A stretch of 32,828 bases of DNA from Pseudomonadota bacterium (GCA_023416335.1 JAEZHY010000271.1:1-32828), one strand, 5' to 3'. Counted from the stretch's first letter, positions 1 through 9,021 are shown. Translations and numbers: made by a program. Notes: generated by a model from the letters alone, not told the origin.

Positions 1-2
1 GG

Positions 3-251
3 GCAGGGAAGCTACGGATCGAGCGGATCGTCTCAAGTGGTCAGGCTTCGCCCGAAGGTTTCTGGTATGACCAGGATGAGAACGAATGGGTGATGGTTCT
101 TGAGGGAAGCGCAGGGTTGCGGTTCGAGGGAGAAGATGAAATCGTTGTTCTCAATCCGGGCGACTGGGTTGATATTCCCGTTCATGTCAGGCATCGGGTT
201 GAATGGACGGATGCTGAAAGAAAGACGGTATGGCTTGCGGTGTTCTACTAG
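3..251 (+). CDS. cupin-domain protein, 3' end only
   Basis: The frame is open from the window edge to TAG at 249-251, giving 82 residues; the start lies outside the window. The visible part is the C-terminal half of a small single-domain cupin: an ENEWVMVLEG strand, then LNPGDWVDIPVHVRHRVEW, which carries the second cupin motif (G-D-x-x-x-x-P-x-x-x-x-H). Cupins of this size (about 100 residues) are beta-barrel metal-binding proteins of many functions, so the substrate cannot be named. The stop codon coincides with the point where hicA homology ends on the other strand. Confidence 0.75.
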   Translation, partial: AGKLRIERIVSSGQASPEGFWYDQDENEWVMVLEGSAGLRFEGEDEIVVLNPGDWVDIPVHVRHRVEWTDAERKTVWLAVFY

Positions 252-420
252 TTCGCATTACGGCTACCGGGACCTCGTCATAGGTGGGAATGACAATGGG
301 ACGCAGAATGCCCTGTTTCACATAGGGGCGGTGGCTCCCCTCCTGTCCGGCAAATCGGAATCCAGCCGCGAAGAAAACCCTTTCGAGGATTTTCCAATGG
401 AGCGGTACTAATTTTGGCAT
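187..420 (-). pseudogene. hicA: HicA-family mRNA interferase, C-terminally truncated
   Basis: ATG at 418-420 overlaps the hicB stop by one base (TGATG), the usual translational coupling of a toxin-antitoxin pair. The first ~57 residues match the HicA/YcfA dsRBD-like fold: a first helix, then GFRFAGQEGSH with the catalytic-type His of the GSH motif, and RPIVIPTYDEVPVAV. Family members normally continue with a segment like NLRTAGxSREEYxxLL; here homology stops near base 250, after VAVMRT, and the remaining ~20 codons simply read the antisense of the cupin gene. The tail therefore looks replaced by a deletion or rearrangement. Whether the 77-residue product keeps RNase activity is unknown. The family match is from memory of conserved motifs. 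Confidence 0.6.
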
Positions 421-704
421 CAACCCAATCCGATCATGCTGATGTGCCTTTCTACTGCAATCCGTGTTGGTGCCATACAGGTTCCATTGTCGCATTGATA
501 GCCACATTCCTCGAGGATCTCTTCAAGGGTTCCCATGTCCGAAGCCGTTTGAACTAAGAGATGCACCGCTTCATCAAGGGCCCTTTTTGCCTCCTCCGGG
601 ATGTTTCCTGAACTCATTACATCCAGTGGCATGGCATGAGCTATGAAATAGTTGGCTTGCTTCCGGATATGGATAGTAAATTCGATATTCAAATTGCCGG
701 CCAT
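420..704 (-). CDS. hicB: HicB-like antitoxin
   Basis: 94 residues with ATG at 702-704 and a GAGGTG ribosome site just upstream. The N-terminal part (IEFTIHIRKQANYFIAHAMPLDVMSSGNIPEEAKRALDEAVHLL, split here for description) follows the HicB partial RNase-H fold pattern: a beta strand, a second strand ending in a Gly turn, then a helix rich in EA/AL. It lies directly before hicA with a one-base overlap, the antitoxin-first order seen in one branch of hicBA modules. It would neutralise HicA by binding it and may repress its own promoter; no separate DNA-binding domain is obvious in the Cys-containing tail (ECGYQCDNGTC). With hicA truncated it may now be an orphan antitoxin. Confidence 0.6.
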   Translation of the reverse strand: MAGNLNIEFTIHIRKQANYFIAHAMPLDVMSSGNIPEEAKRALDEAVHLLVQTASDMGTLEEILEECGYQCDNGTCMAPTRIAVERHISMIGLG

Positions 705-1026
705 ACTGCACCTCGCGATTCGAAACTACACTGCAGGGAGAATAATCAAGGAACGTGTGATCTCCCTAATAATACGATATTAAATCAAAGAGCCCCGCAA
801 CAAGAATGCTGATCGCACAACTTTAAACGTTTCCTGATGATTTGGCTCGGTGGCTCGGTCATAGCCGGACTACTGAATCAAACTCACCCTCTCCGCCACC
901 GATGCGCATGAATGGCATTAAAGGTAATCGCGTCCAACTCGCTTTTCACCAGTCCGTGCAGAAGATAGGAAAATTTCCAATGGAGGATGTATTGAGAATA
1001 GATTTTAGAAAAAGCCTTCGGAATTC
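705..1026. other. intergenic, no gene seen
   Basis: 322 bases between the hicB start and the 3' end of the PilZ gene. It contains a tandem 8-base direct repeat (GGCTCGGT twice, near 844-859) and a weak GGGAG/CTCCC inverted pair at 736-765 that could be a hicB operator. ORFs crossing it show no family features. Confidence 0.5.
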
Positions 1027-1704
1027 TTAGACCTGGAAATACATACACATCTGGCAGAACTGCCGTACTTTGGCGACTTCGCAGTCCGGTTGGTTGAAAC
1101 TGAGGCCCACGGCTGTTTTCCTGTGGGCATAGGAGTAGCGGGTATTCATTACGGAACACTGGACGGATTCGACCGATTGATTGTCCGGGAGGATGAAGGT
1201 CAGTTGCATGCCGGCCCCTTACACAACCGGGATTAAACTCGGAAGCTCCAGGCAACACCCGCCCTCGCTAATATCTCTGATGTCTGCGTTCAGGGTCTGC
1301 GAATCCATTTTGACGGCGACCTCGAGATTCACCTTTATTCTGGGATACCTTCTCAGCTGCCGTCCCTCGAAAAAATCCGGGTAATCCATGCAGACCACGT
1401 TCTTGAGGGAAATGTTGCGAAAGGCCGTCCGGAACTGGTATAGCGCGCCGTCGTGGAAATACGAGCAGAGAAGGGCTCCTCCGACGGCGGCGGAAAGCCG
1501 CTCGTTTATATCGAAAACGGGTTCCTTCACCAGTATGAAATCGTTTTCCAGCACTCCCACAACTTTGGTTTCCGCCTTGTGGGCAAGATTTGAAAGGGAT
1601 CTCACTACGAGAGGGACGCCTAGTTGGAAAGGTATTCTCCTGACGTGTAATGCGTCCTGTTCCAATCCCTCACAGCCGTTACCAGCCTGTAAGCCAGCTC
1701 CCAT
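1027..1704 (-). pseudogene. PilZ-domain protein (YcgR-like), interrupted by in-frame TAA
   Basis: ATG at 1702-1704 follows a strong AGGAGGT site. Reading on gives an N-terminal beta domain like the flagellar-brake YcgR-N fold (about residues 15-110), then a PilZ domain with the c-di-GMP motifs RRYPR (RxxxR) and DISEGG (D/NxSxxG). After SLIPVV the frame hits TAA at 1219-1221, then continues uninterrupted and in the same frame with GAGMQLTFILPDNQ to a natural end at 1027 (FNQPDCEVAKVRQFCQMCMYF, a typical PilZ end). The whole reading is 225 residues if the stop is ignored. The stop cuts inside the PilZ beta-barrel, so the 161-residue first part is probably not functional. The cause is either a recent nonsense mutation or a sequencing error. 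An intact protein would bind c-di-GMP and regulate motility or surface polysaccharide. Confidence 0.72.
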
Positions 1705-2245
1705 TGTCGTACCTCCTGAATCATTCTCGCATAAGGGTATTCTATATATCGACAAAATTCTCTCATTAGTAAACCGCAAAAAGGCACTTTCTTCAATGTT
1801 GGTAATCTCTCAACGGAGTAAAACGGGTCATCCGTCAGAGAGGCTCCGTCCAGTTTGGAATTTCCTACTGTGAACGTCATGCCTTACCCGCTCGGAATCA
1901 AGTCATTACGGCTTTCCGCAATCCAAAATACTCGAAAATGAGAATTCCCTGTAAAGGCCGGTTCAGGCATAGATGCATCCAACATTCGACATTGCCGGAG
2001 CGGTGGCTCCCCGGCGAGTCTTTCGACCAGAAAAGCGCTTAATTAGAATTCCCGCCTTAGAGGATGTCGGGGGGCATTAAGTGAACGGTTAACCATTCAG
2101 AGTCTGGGGCGTCTTATACCACCAACGGATACCGCTGAAATCTGCAGCAAGGTCGTCGGGGCTCCACATTGGTCCCATGGCGGCTTCCACCTTTTAATCT
2201 CACCGAGTTTGTATCAGATGAATCCGTACATACAAAGGAGCGACC
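1705..2245. other. intergenic between divergent genes, no gene seen
   Basis: 541 bases between the PilZ start and the multicopper oxidase start. Promoters for both divergent genes should lie here, but I could not fix a convincing -35/-10 pair. ORFs extending the PilZ frame upstream lack a family match and ignore the strong ribosome site at 1704. Confidence 0.45.
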
Positions 2246-4330
2246 ATGAAAATCTCGAGACGGCAATTCATCAGGCTCTCCATGATGTCCGGGGCGATGG
2301 CCGGAGCGTTCGGGACCGGGCTCTTGTCATGGCCTCGGAGGGCACACGCTTTCTACCAGAGCATGTCTCTTAAAAAGTTCGGCCCCGGGCAGGCGCTTCG
2401 CGGCGTCGGCCCAGGAGGTATACCTGTAGCGGTTCCGGATGTGGCTCTTGGGCTGGTTCCCAGCGTCCCTCATTACTCCATCAATATCAAACAATACACC
2501 GATCAGTTGCATCCGGCGCTTGGACATACAACCCTGTGGGGATACGATCCGGTCTCGCCGCTTGGGGGTGGAGTCCAGCCGCAGAAGCACCTTGGCGGAA
2601 TCATTGTTGCGCATAAAGGTACTCCTGTCCAGATCACGTTCACAAACAAGCTGCCTCCGAGACATTTCCTGCCTGTAGACACCACCCTCATGGGGGCAAA
2701 TCTGGCGCAAAACCGGGTTGCAGTCCACCTTCATGGAGGCTTTGTCCCATGGGTGAGCGACGGAGTGCCCGAAGCGTGGTTCGATCCGATGGGCAGGACC
2801 GGCCCAAGCTTTTTAAATAATCAGGTTTTAAACCCGACCGCTCTGCGTGGGCAGGCTGAATATTTTTATCCGAATGCGCGGAGCGCAAGGCTGATGTGGT
2901 ACCACGATCACGCTCTGGGGATAACGCGCCTCAATGCTTACGCAGGAATAGCTTCTGCCTACGTGCTCAGAGATGCTTTTGAAGGTGGACTGAGAAATCA
3001 GGGGCTACCGGATTACATCGAAAACGGGGGACGTGAAATCCCAATTGTAATCCAGGACAAAATATTTGTTGATGCAGACAATATCGCCTCGCTGGACCCG
3101 ACCTGGCCAGGTCCGAGCACAACCGGCAGCCTTTGGTATCCGCATAAATACGACAGATGGCCGGTTGGAATCGGCGGTCTTCCCTTGCCCGACACCAGTT
3201 GCGTCCCGGAGATGTTCGGGGACACGATGCTTGCAAATGGAACCGTTTACCCGGTGGCAACGGTTGAGCCGAGAAGATACCGGCTTCGTATACTCAATGC
3301 GTGCCAGGCACGTTTCCTGAATCTGCAACTCTATGTTGACGATGAGAGCCTGGGCGGGATCACTCATGATCCGATCACACACAATCCCACCAATCTCCCT
3401 GGACCGGATTTTCTCATTATCGGAACGGAAGGCGGGTTTCTGCGTAAGCCCGTGCTCAAAAGATCCAATATTACGTTCGACTCGGTGACTCTGGATGGGA
3501 GCCTGATAACCGCTCCTGCTGAAAGATGGGACATCATAGTAGATTTCTCAGCTTTTGCCGGGAGGAAACTGATCCTGTACAACGATGCTCCCGCTCCTTT
3601 TCCCATGGGAGACCCTCTTAATGACTTTTTCCCTGGCGCGCCGCTCAATCCAACGATCACCACCCCGGGGTTTGGACCCGACACAAGGCAAATTCTGCGG
3701 TTTGATGTGGGGCCTGTCGCTACGAGACCTCTGGATGGTCCTCTGGACATCACGACCGCAACCGACTTGACCCCCGGGCTGGACCCTTTCCTGGCACGCT
3801 ATGATGATGCTGGAGTACCGATCTCGCCGGTCAGAATAGCGCGCAGGAATTTGACTCTCAATGAAGCCACCGATGCATACGGAAGGCTGATTCAAACGAT
3901 CGGAACCAGCGTGCCCGTTACTCCTGGCGTTTTTGGCAGAGCTTATATGGACCCTGTAACGGAAATGCCCATGGCGGGCAGTACCGAGATTTGGGAAATA
4001 GCTAATCTGACGGGTGACACACATCCGGTCCATTTTCACCTTGTGAACGCCCAGGTGCTCTGGAGGAGACCTTTTAACGCGCTTGCTTATGCGGGGGAGA
4101 CGACATTCACCGGACCGCCGGTCTCTCCGGCGCCGGAGGAGCAGGGATGGAAAGAAACCATCAAGATGAACCCGGGAGAAGTTACGGCGGTAATAATGAA
4201 GTTTACTCTCCCGACGGTGCCCTTCGACGTCCCCTCAAGTCCCAAAATGGGCGGAAATGAGTACGTGTGGCATTGCCACATTCTGGAGCATGAAGAACAT
4301 GACATGATGCGGCCGCTGGTGGTTATGTAG
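2246..4330 (+). CDS. Tat-exported multicopper oxidase
   Basis: 694 residues; ATG preceded by AAAGGAG. The N-terminus has a Tat signal (SRRQFIRLSMMSG, hydrophobic stretch, cleavage near RRAHA/F), so the enzyme is exported folded to the periplasm. All four copper-ligand clusters are visible: HLHGG (161-165), WYHDHALG (His220, His222), HPVHFH (His593, 596, 598) and HCHILEHEEHDMM (His676, Cys677, His678, His682, Met687). These build the type 1 centre (with Met as axial ligand) and the trinuclear T2/T3 cluster that reduces O2 to water. Layout and length suit the CotA/bilirubin-oxidase-like three-cupredoxin group; substrate could be metal ions, phenolics or bilirubin-like compounds. In an anaerobe it may serve metal oxidation or oxygen removal. 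It stands alone, with a candidate terminator about 50 bases downstream. Confidence 0.93.
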   Translation: MKISRRQFIRLSMMSGAMAGAFGTGLLSWPRRAHAFYQSMSLKKFGPGQALRGVGPGGIPVAVPDVALGLVPSVPHYSINIKQYTDQLHPALGHTTLWGYDPVSPLGGGVQPQKHLGGIIVAHKGTPVQITFTNKLPPRHFLPVDTTLMGANLAQNRVAVHLHGGFVPWVSDGVPEAWFDPMGRTGPSFLNNQVLNPTALRGQAEYFYPNARSARLMWYHDHALGITRLNAYAGIASAYVLRDAFEGGLRNQGLPDYIENGGREIPIVIQDKIFVDADNIASLDPTWPGPSTTGSLWYPHKYDRWPVGIGGLPLPDTSCVPEMFGDTMLANGTVYPVATVEPRRYRLRILNACQARFLNLQLYVDDESLGGITHDPITHNPTNLPGPDFLIIGTEGGFLRKPVLKRSNITFDSVTLDGSLITAPAERWDIIVDFSAFAGRKLILYNDAPAPFPMGDPLNDFFPGAPLNPTITTPGFGPDTRQILRFDVGPVATRPLDGPLDITTATDLTPGLDPFLARYDDAGVPISPVRIARRNLTLNEATDAYGRLIQTIGTSVPVTPGVFGRAYMDPVTEMPMAGSTEIWEIANLTGDTHPVHFHLVNAQVLWRRPFNALAYAGETTFTGPPVSPAPEEQGWKETIKMNPGEVTAVIMKFTLPTVPFDVPSSPKMGGNEYVWHCHILEHEEHDMMRPLVVM

Positions 4331-4378
4331 GACCGGCATATTCGTGCATTTGAGTAATCTGATTGTGCTTCAAGATTC

Positions 4379-4429
4379 CCCGGCTCTGCTGACGCTTAGT
4401 TCGGCATATCGAGCCGGGTTTCTATTTTC
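4379..4429 (+). terminator. candidate rho-independent terminator after the multicopper oxidase
   Basis: CCCGGCTC (4379-4386) and GAGCCGGG (4411-4418) form a perfect 8-bp stem with a long 24-base loop, followed by TTTCTATTTT on the plus strand. The T-rich side fits termination of the oxidase transcript. The long loop lowers confidence. Confidence 0.45.
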
Positions 4430-4520
4430 GTCGAGTCCAGACAGAATCAAATATGAAGTGTGAGAAGATCGGAGGGGCCTGGGGAGTTATCATTAGAGAA
4501 ATAAGGTGGATAGGCAACTC

Positions 4521-5333
4521 TTAGACGTAACCCATCTTCAACCTTTCCAGCATGTCATCGGTAAGTCGCTCTGCTTTGCGCAATTCCGCAAATCTGTCGA
4601 GAAAATTCTGCACGGTGGAGACCCGCTTTTCTTCAAGCGGGATGTCATCGATTATCTGTCCACGATGCATCATTATCGTACGATTTCCAAGTTCGATCGC
4701 CTGCTGCATGCTGTGGGTGATCATGATCGTGGTGAGTCCGTCGCGCTCTATGAATTTTCGGGTAAGTTGAATCACCTGCGCCGCGGATTTGGGATCGAGG
4801 GCCGCTGTATGTTCGTCCAGCAGCAGGACCTTGGGCCGGGTAAGCACCGACATTAGAAGAGTGAGAGCCTGGCGCTGCCCTCCCGAAAGGGTCCCGATGA
4901 CGTTGTCGAGACGGTCTTCCAGTTGCATTTCAAGCTGACGCACCTCATCGCCGTAACGAGCGCGCTGCTCGTGAGCAAGACCGATTTTGGGCAATTTCTT
5001 TCGCCCCCTTAGAAAGGCCATGTGCAGGTTCTCGGCAATGGTCATGTTGGGGGCCGTTCCCATGAAGGGATTCTGAAAGACCCTCGAGATATAAGCGGCT
5101 CTTTGATGGGCCTGCTTGTTTGTCATGTCCTTGCCGGCGATCGTGATCTTTCCCGAGTCCGGGAGGAAGCTTCCCGCCACTGCATTGAGAAGAGTGGATT
5201 TCCCGGAACCGTTCGTACCGATAATCGTTATGAAATCGCCTTCGCGGACTTCGAGATCAATGCCGCGCAAAGCATAGACCTCGTTCATCGTCCCGGTATT
5301 GAACCGTTTATGTACGCCGCTGATTTGGATCAT
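4521..5333 (-). CDS. ABC transporter ATP-binding protein
   Basis: 270 residues. Walker A GTNGSGKST (39-47), Q-loop near FQNP (86-89), signature LSGGQRQ (149-155), Walker B LLLDEH (170-175; His where most families have Pro) and the H-loop ITHSMQQA. The ATG sits in ATGA overlapping the end of the permease/binding-protein gene (5330-5333), so the two are translationally coupled and the proteins must form one transporter. It belongs to the importer group paired with ABC_sub_bind (PF04392) binding proteins, which includes tryptophan/tyrosine-type uptake systems; the DEHTAALDP form is common there. Substrate is inferred only from that grouping. It is the last gene of a three-gene operon starting at 8515. 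Confidence 0.9.
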   Translation of the reverse strand: MIQISGVHKRFNTGTMNEVYALRGIDLEVREGDFITIIGTNGSGKSTLLNAVAGSFLPDSGKITIAGKDMTNKQAHQRAAYISRVFQNPFMGTAPNMTIAENLHMAFLRGRKKLPKIGLAHEQRARYGDEVRQLEMQLEDRLDNVIGTLSGGQRQALTLLMSVLTRPKVLLLDEHTAALDPKSAAQVIQLTRKFIERDGLTTIMITHSMQQAIELGNRTIMMHRGQIIDDIPLEEKRVSTVQNFLDRFAELRKAERLTDDMLERLKMGYV

Positions 5334-7297
5334 TTCTTTTCCTCAGCCTTGGGAAGCTGTGAGGCATTTCCGCGAAGAAGGGTTTCTCTGTCCCCATGTA
5401 TCTTCGTAGCCTGATTGACGATTTCCGGAGGTACGGTTAATCCCAGTTCGGCGGCAACCACGGCGTTCAAACCGAATGTCAGTTTCTTGTAGCGTTCGAA
5501 AGGGATGTCCCTGGGTTTTTCTCCCTTGAGGATGCGGTCAGTGAGGTGTGCAGCCTGGATTCCGCTGGAGGTGTAGTCGTAGCCTTTGGCCGCGAGCGCA
5601 CCGTCTGCAAAACGTTCCACATCGCTCAAAAAGATGGGGATTCTTTTTGATTTTGCGGCCTTTACGACTGAATCAAAAGCGGAGTAAACGGTATTGTCGG
5701 GGGCAAGTACGAAGGCATCTATGCCCTTCTGTAAAAGTGAAAGAGAAGCCTGGTAGACTTCCGAAGAACCGGAGACGGTCGTCCCGAGAAATGTGACCTG
5801 GGGATAAGTGGCGATCACTTTCTTGAGTTGTTCGACATTGTAGACACCATTAGCCTGAGAAGGGTCCCAGAGACAGCCGACCGAGATCTTCCCGGGCAGG
5901 ATCTTCGTGGTGATGTCCATCAACTGGTCCATGGGAGCAGTGCCGTAAACACCGGTAACATTGGGGAGATGATCCGTATCGGTATTACCGGCCCCGATAA
6001 TGAACGGGTTGGCCACCGTTGCAAAGACAACGGGAATCTCTTTTATCTTGCCGATGGCTGCCTGGGTGCTTTGCGTCGAGATGGCAACGACGAGATCCAC
6101 CTTGACCCGCAGGAACTCGTCGATAATCGTATTCAGTGTCGTTAAATCGCCGTTGGCGTTCCTCAGCAGGATCGTGCAATTTTTTTCATTGCGGTAGCCG
6201 CAGGCGGTCAATTCCTGGAGCAGACTGTCGCGGGTTACATTGAGCAGGCTATTCTCAACCACCTGGACGATCCCGATTTTAAGAACTTTTGCCTTTTGAG
6301 CGGAAGGACTGGAAGCTGTGAAAAGATAGGTCGCAAAGCCCAGGACACAAAGTGCTCCGACGACGCCGAATGCGAGTTGCCTGCGTCGGGCACCTTTGAA
6401 AAACGAGAAGGCGGCGGCAAGTTTTCCCGATGAGGATCCATCGGAAAGGACTTTTGAAATTATGAGGGTAACCAGGACAAAGAGTGCGGTGAGAAGCTTC
6501 AGGTCAACGGGGTTCATGCCTGCTGCAAGGGCAAAGGCGATAAGAAGCCTGAAAATCACGGAACCGATTATCACTCCGAAAATGCGAGCGTAAACCGAGC
6601 GGCCTCGGATAATCGATTCACCCATGATGACTGCGGCGAGGCCTATTACGATGGTACCGATTCCCATGCCCACGTCCGCAAAGCCCTGGTATTGAGCGAT
6701 GAGGCCCCCCGAAATACCGGTCAGGCCGTTTGCGAGGGCAACCCCGACCGTTTTCATACGGTCCACGTTGACTCCGGTCGCACTTGCCATGACCGGATTG
6801 TTGCCGGTCGCCCGCATGGAGATTCCGTAATCCGTGCGGAAAAAGAGCGAGGCTGCGAACCAGAAGAGCGCCATAAGAGGGATGAGCGTGCAGAAGATCC
6901 AAAGCTCGTGAGGCATGCCTGGATTGAGTTTTTCGAGATATGTCAGTACGGTTGTGCGGTCGAGCAGAGGAACGTTGGCTCGTCCCATTAAGTGAAGATT
7001 TATGGAGTAGACGCCCGACATGACCAGGATGCCGGCGAGAAGACCGTTGACGTTGAGACGAGTGTGGATAAGGGCTGTAAAGAAGCCGGCAAGGGACCCG
7101 GCCAGAAATGCGGCTGCAAGGGATAGGAAGGGGTCGCAGCCCGCAGCGATGAGTACTGCGGAAGCGGCTGCACCGAGCGTGAAACTGCCGTCGACGGTAA
7201 TGTCGGGAAAATCGTGTATCCGGAAGGTAATAAAGATTCCCATAGCGACGAAGGCATATAGAAATCCTAAATTGGCGGCTCCGACCCATAGTTCCAT
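5330..7297 (-). CDS. ABC transporter permease fused to periplasmic substrate-binding domain
   Basis: 655 residues, about twice the length of either partner alone. Residues 1-285 are a branched-chain-type (BPD_transp_2) permease with many hydrophobic segments and the conserved TFRIHDFPDITVDGSFTLGA region and MRATGNNPVMA cytoplasmic loop. A basic stretch (GARRRQ, ~302-307) and one more membrane span (~307-327) follow, then an ABC_sub_bind lobe pair (~337-640; LKIGIVQVVENSLLN, VVFATVANP, FVLAPDNTVYS, DYTSSGIQAAHL). The extra span places the binding domain outside the inner membrane, tethered rather than diffusible. The reading frame runs through the junction without a stop. Start ATG lies 3 bases after the STAS gene stop; the end overlaps the ATPase gene. 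Related systems transport aromatic amino acids; substrate here is unproven. Confidence 0.88.
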   Translation of the reverse strand: MELWVGAANLGFLYAFVAMGIFITFRIHDFPDITVDGSFTLGAAASAVLIAAGCDPFLSLAAAFLAGSLAGFFTALIHTRLNVNGLLAGILVMSGVYSINLHLMGRANVPLLDRTTVLTYLEKLNPGMPHELWIFCTLIPLMALFWFAASLFFRTDYGISMRATGNNPVMASATGVNVDRMKTVGVALANGLTGISGGLIAQYQGFADVGMGIGTIVIGLAAVIMGESIIRGRSVYARIFGVIIGSVIFRLLIAFALAAGMNPVDLKLLTALFVLVTLIISKVLSDGSSSGKLAAAFSFFKGARRRQLAFGVVGALCVLGFATYLFTASSPSAQKAKVLKIGIVQVVENSLLNVTRDSLLQELTACGYRNEKNCTILLRNANGDLTTLNTIIDEFLRVKVDLVVAISTQSTQAAIGKIKEIPVVFATVANPFIIGAGNTDTDHLPNVTGVYGTAPMDQLMDITTKILPGKISVGCLWDPSQANGVYNVEQLKKVIATYPQVTFLGTTVSGSSEVYQASLSLLQKGIDAFVLAPDNTVYSAFDSVVKAAKSKRIPIFLSDVERFADGALAAKGYDYTSSGIQAAHLTDRILKGEKPRDIPFERYKKLTFGLNAVVAAELGLTVPPEIVNQATKIHGDRETLLRGNASQLPKAEEKK

Positions 7298-7300
7298 AGC

Positions 7301-8515
7301 TCAGCCCCTGAGTTCTACGATCCCAAGCATGCCCCACCCCAGCAGACTCTGCGGAAGCAGATGCTGCACCTTCTGCACCTCGACCTCAGTTATGACGCGT
7401 CTGATTTCCGCCTCAAAGTGCGCGATATCCCTGCTGAGCGGTTCCTTTGAAAAGAGGGCCGCGTGTGTGTGAAAATTACTCCCCTGTGGTATGAGCGACA
7501 GAAGCTCAGGGGCGGCATTTCCACGGTCGCGCAATGCTATGCCCGTTCCGAGGACAATGCTGTTGAAGTCGCCGGGTTCTATAGGAAAATTGATCCAATC
7601 CGGAAAGTTTCGGGCATGGAAAATGTCATTTCCGTTCGAGGGCTTGTTCTCCGCTATGGGTACCTTTTTGAGGTGCATGCCGTACAGGCCCTTGCTCTCT
7701 GCAAGGAAAACCAATCCCAGCACGCTCGATTCCGACAATTGAAAGGCAGCATTGACAAGCCCGGAGAGTTGGACAAAAGAGCCGATCCCCTCGAAAGACG
7801 CAATGAGATCGAGTGCCCCACGGAAGCCGAATCCGTTAAGAAACTTATACTCGATTGCAGAGTCGTCTGCGGTCTGGATCATGTAGTCGACGGCCGGATT
7901 TTTTATTGCGGGCAGAAAAAAAAGGCTGTGGTCGATGACTATCGATTCGCCGAAAAGCATTTTGTAGTCTTCAAACCGGTCACCAACCGTCGCGAGGCCG
8001 GCACCAAATCTGATGTCGCCGGCTTTGACCGTTATGACGTCACGTTCGGAATAGGCCGCCGATGGAAGGCTGTCTTGAGAACCGATGATGGAAACGGTGC
8101 TTCCCGGGGAATGCTTTCGTATGTATTGGAATGAAATTCCTTCAATGTTTGCCGAAACCGTGCGGCAGGCTTCCCGTAGCCGCAACTTTGATTCAATTTG
8201 CTGCCTGTCATCGGCAAAGAAGAACAGCTGATGGAGCATGCCGGTCTCGAATACTTTTTTTACCCTCTCGGCGGCACTCAGAAGGATAATTTCTCCTCCG
8301 GCATTCCTCAGCTGTTTCTGTGCCATTAGAAAAACACGGATTCCCGCACTGCTGACATAGTTGACGCCTTCGAGGTTTACGACGATGATCCTTTCACCGC
8401 TCTCCACCAATTCGGACAGGTGCTGCTGTACCTTGGGAAATGTCAGACTGTCGATCCGGCCGGTCAGGTTTACCCATTTTAATCCGATATCTTCTACTAT
8501 CGTGGACTCAAGCAT
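7301..8515 (-). CDS. STAS-domain protein with an unassigned C-terminal region
   Basis: 404 residues; ATG with AGGGA upstream. Residues 1-105 are a STAS (anti-sigma-factor-antagonist) domain: VNLTGRIDSLTFPKV, IIVVNLEGVNYVSSAGIRVFL, with Ser55/Ser56 at the position phosphorylated in SpoIIAA/RsbV proteins, and GGEIILLSAAERVKKVFE. The remaining ~300 residues I do not recognise; they are soluble, with motifs such as GDRFEDYKMLFGESIVIDHSL, and have no membrane span. It is the first gene of the operon with the fused permease (3-base gap) and ATPase, so a role in controlling or sensing transport is suggested; a partner-switch kinase or phosphatase is not visible nearby. The STAS assignment is firm; everything past residue ~110 is open. 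Confidence 0.75.
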   Translation of the reverse strand: MLESTIVEDIGLKWVNLTGRIDSLTFPKVQQHLSELVESGERIIVVNLEGVNYVSSAGIRVFLMAQKQLRNAGGEIILLSAAERVKKVFETGMLHQLFFFADDRQQIESKLRLREACRTVSANIEGISFQYIRKHSPGSTVSIIGSQDSLPSAAYSERDVITVKAGDIRFGAGLATVGDRFEDYKMLFGESIVIDHSLFFLPAIKNPAVDYMIQTADDSAIEYKFLNGFGFRGALDLIASFEGIGSFVQLSGLVNAAFQLSESSVLGLVFLAESKGLYGMHLKKVPIAENKPSNGNDIFHARNFPDWINFPIEPGDFNSIVLGTGIALRDRGNAAPELLSLIPQGSNFHTHAALFSKEPLSRDIAHFEAEIRRVITEVEVQKVQHLLPQSLLGWGMLGIVELRG

Positions 8516-9021
8516 TTCTTATCCCTGCCGAAAAAGGAAATACAATCCGCCCGATTGGATAAGCTGTTCTCAGGCCGATGCCGCGCATGGTTGCTAACGG
8601 GCAATTTAACTGCAAGTAATCTCGGAATAAAGAGAATAATTGAATAATTCGTTAGCTTTTGAGGCAGTGAAAAAACGGTTTGGAACAGAGTCTCTCCAGG
8701 GAGCCTCTCCGATACCGGAGCGAAGCTGTTTCTCAAGGAGCATGGACAGGAATCGGACATGGTTCGATCTAGAGAAGTTCGGCCTGAATTTTCGTCGATT
8801 GCGGCTCGGAGACCGTACCGACTCCATCTCTGCTGTTAAACCTGAGCGGCAATTACCACCTTTGCAGATCCGATTTACCGATTCCACTGGATTGCGGCCG
8901 GCCGAGGTCTTCGCTAATCTGGCACCCGCGGCGGCCGACGCGTTGCGGCCCGGACCCGGCCCTTTGGATGAAGCCGGTTCAGCCATTTGCTCTGGTCACA
9001 TAGGAATCGTAGGAGGTCTTT
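8516..9021. other. intergenic between divergent genes, no gene seen
   Basis: 506 bases between the STAS operon and the 9022 gene. ORFs on either strand are low-complexity in family terms and have no good ribosome site. Promoters for both divergent transcripts are expected here. Confidence 0.45.

Noticed and set aside
1219..1221. Recoding of the TAA in the PilZ gene
   Set aside because: TAA is not used for selenocysteine (UGA) or pyrrolysine (UAG), and the position is not a catalytic residue.
884..1258. 124-residue minus-strand ORF
   Set aside because: Overlaps the PilZ C-terminal half in another frame; composition is not protein-like.
6618..7337. 239-residue minus-strand ORF
   Set aside because: Out-of-frame shadow of the fused permease; Arg/Ser/His-rich composition.
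7463..8134. 223-residue plus-strand ORF
   Set aside because: Antisense to the STAS-domain gene, with no recognisable domain.
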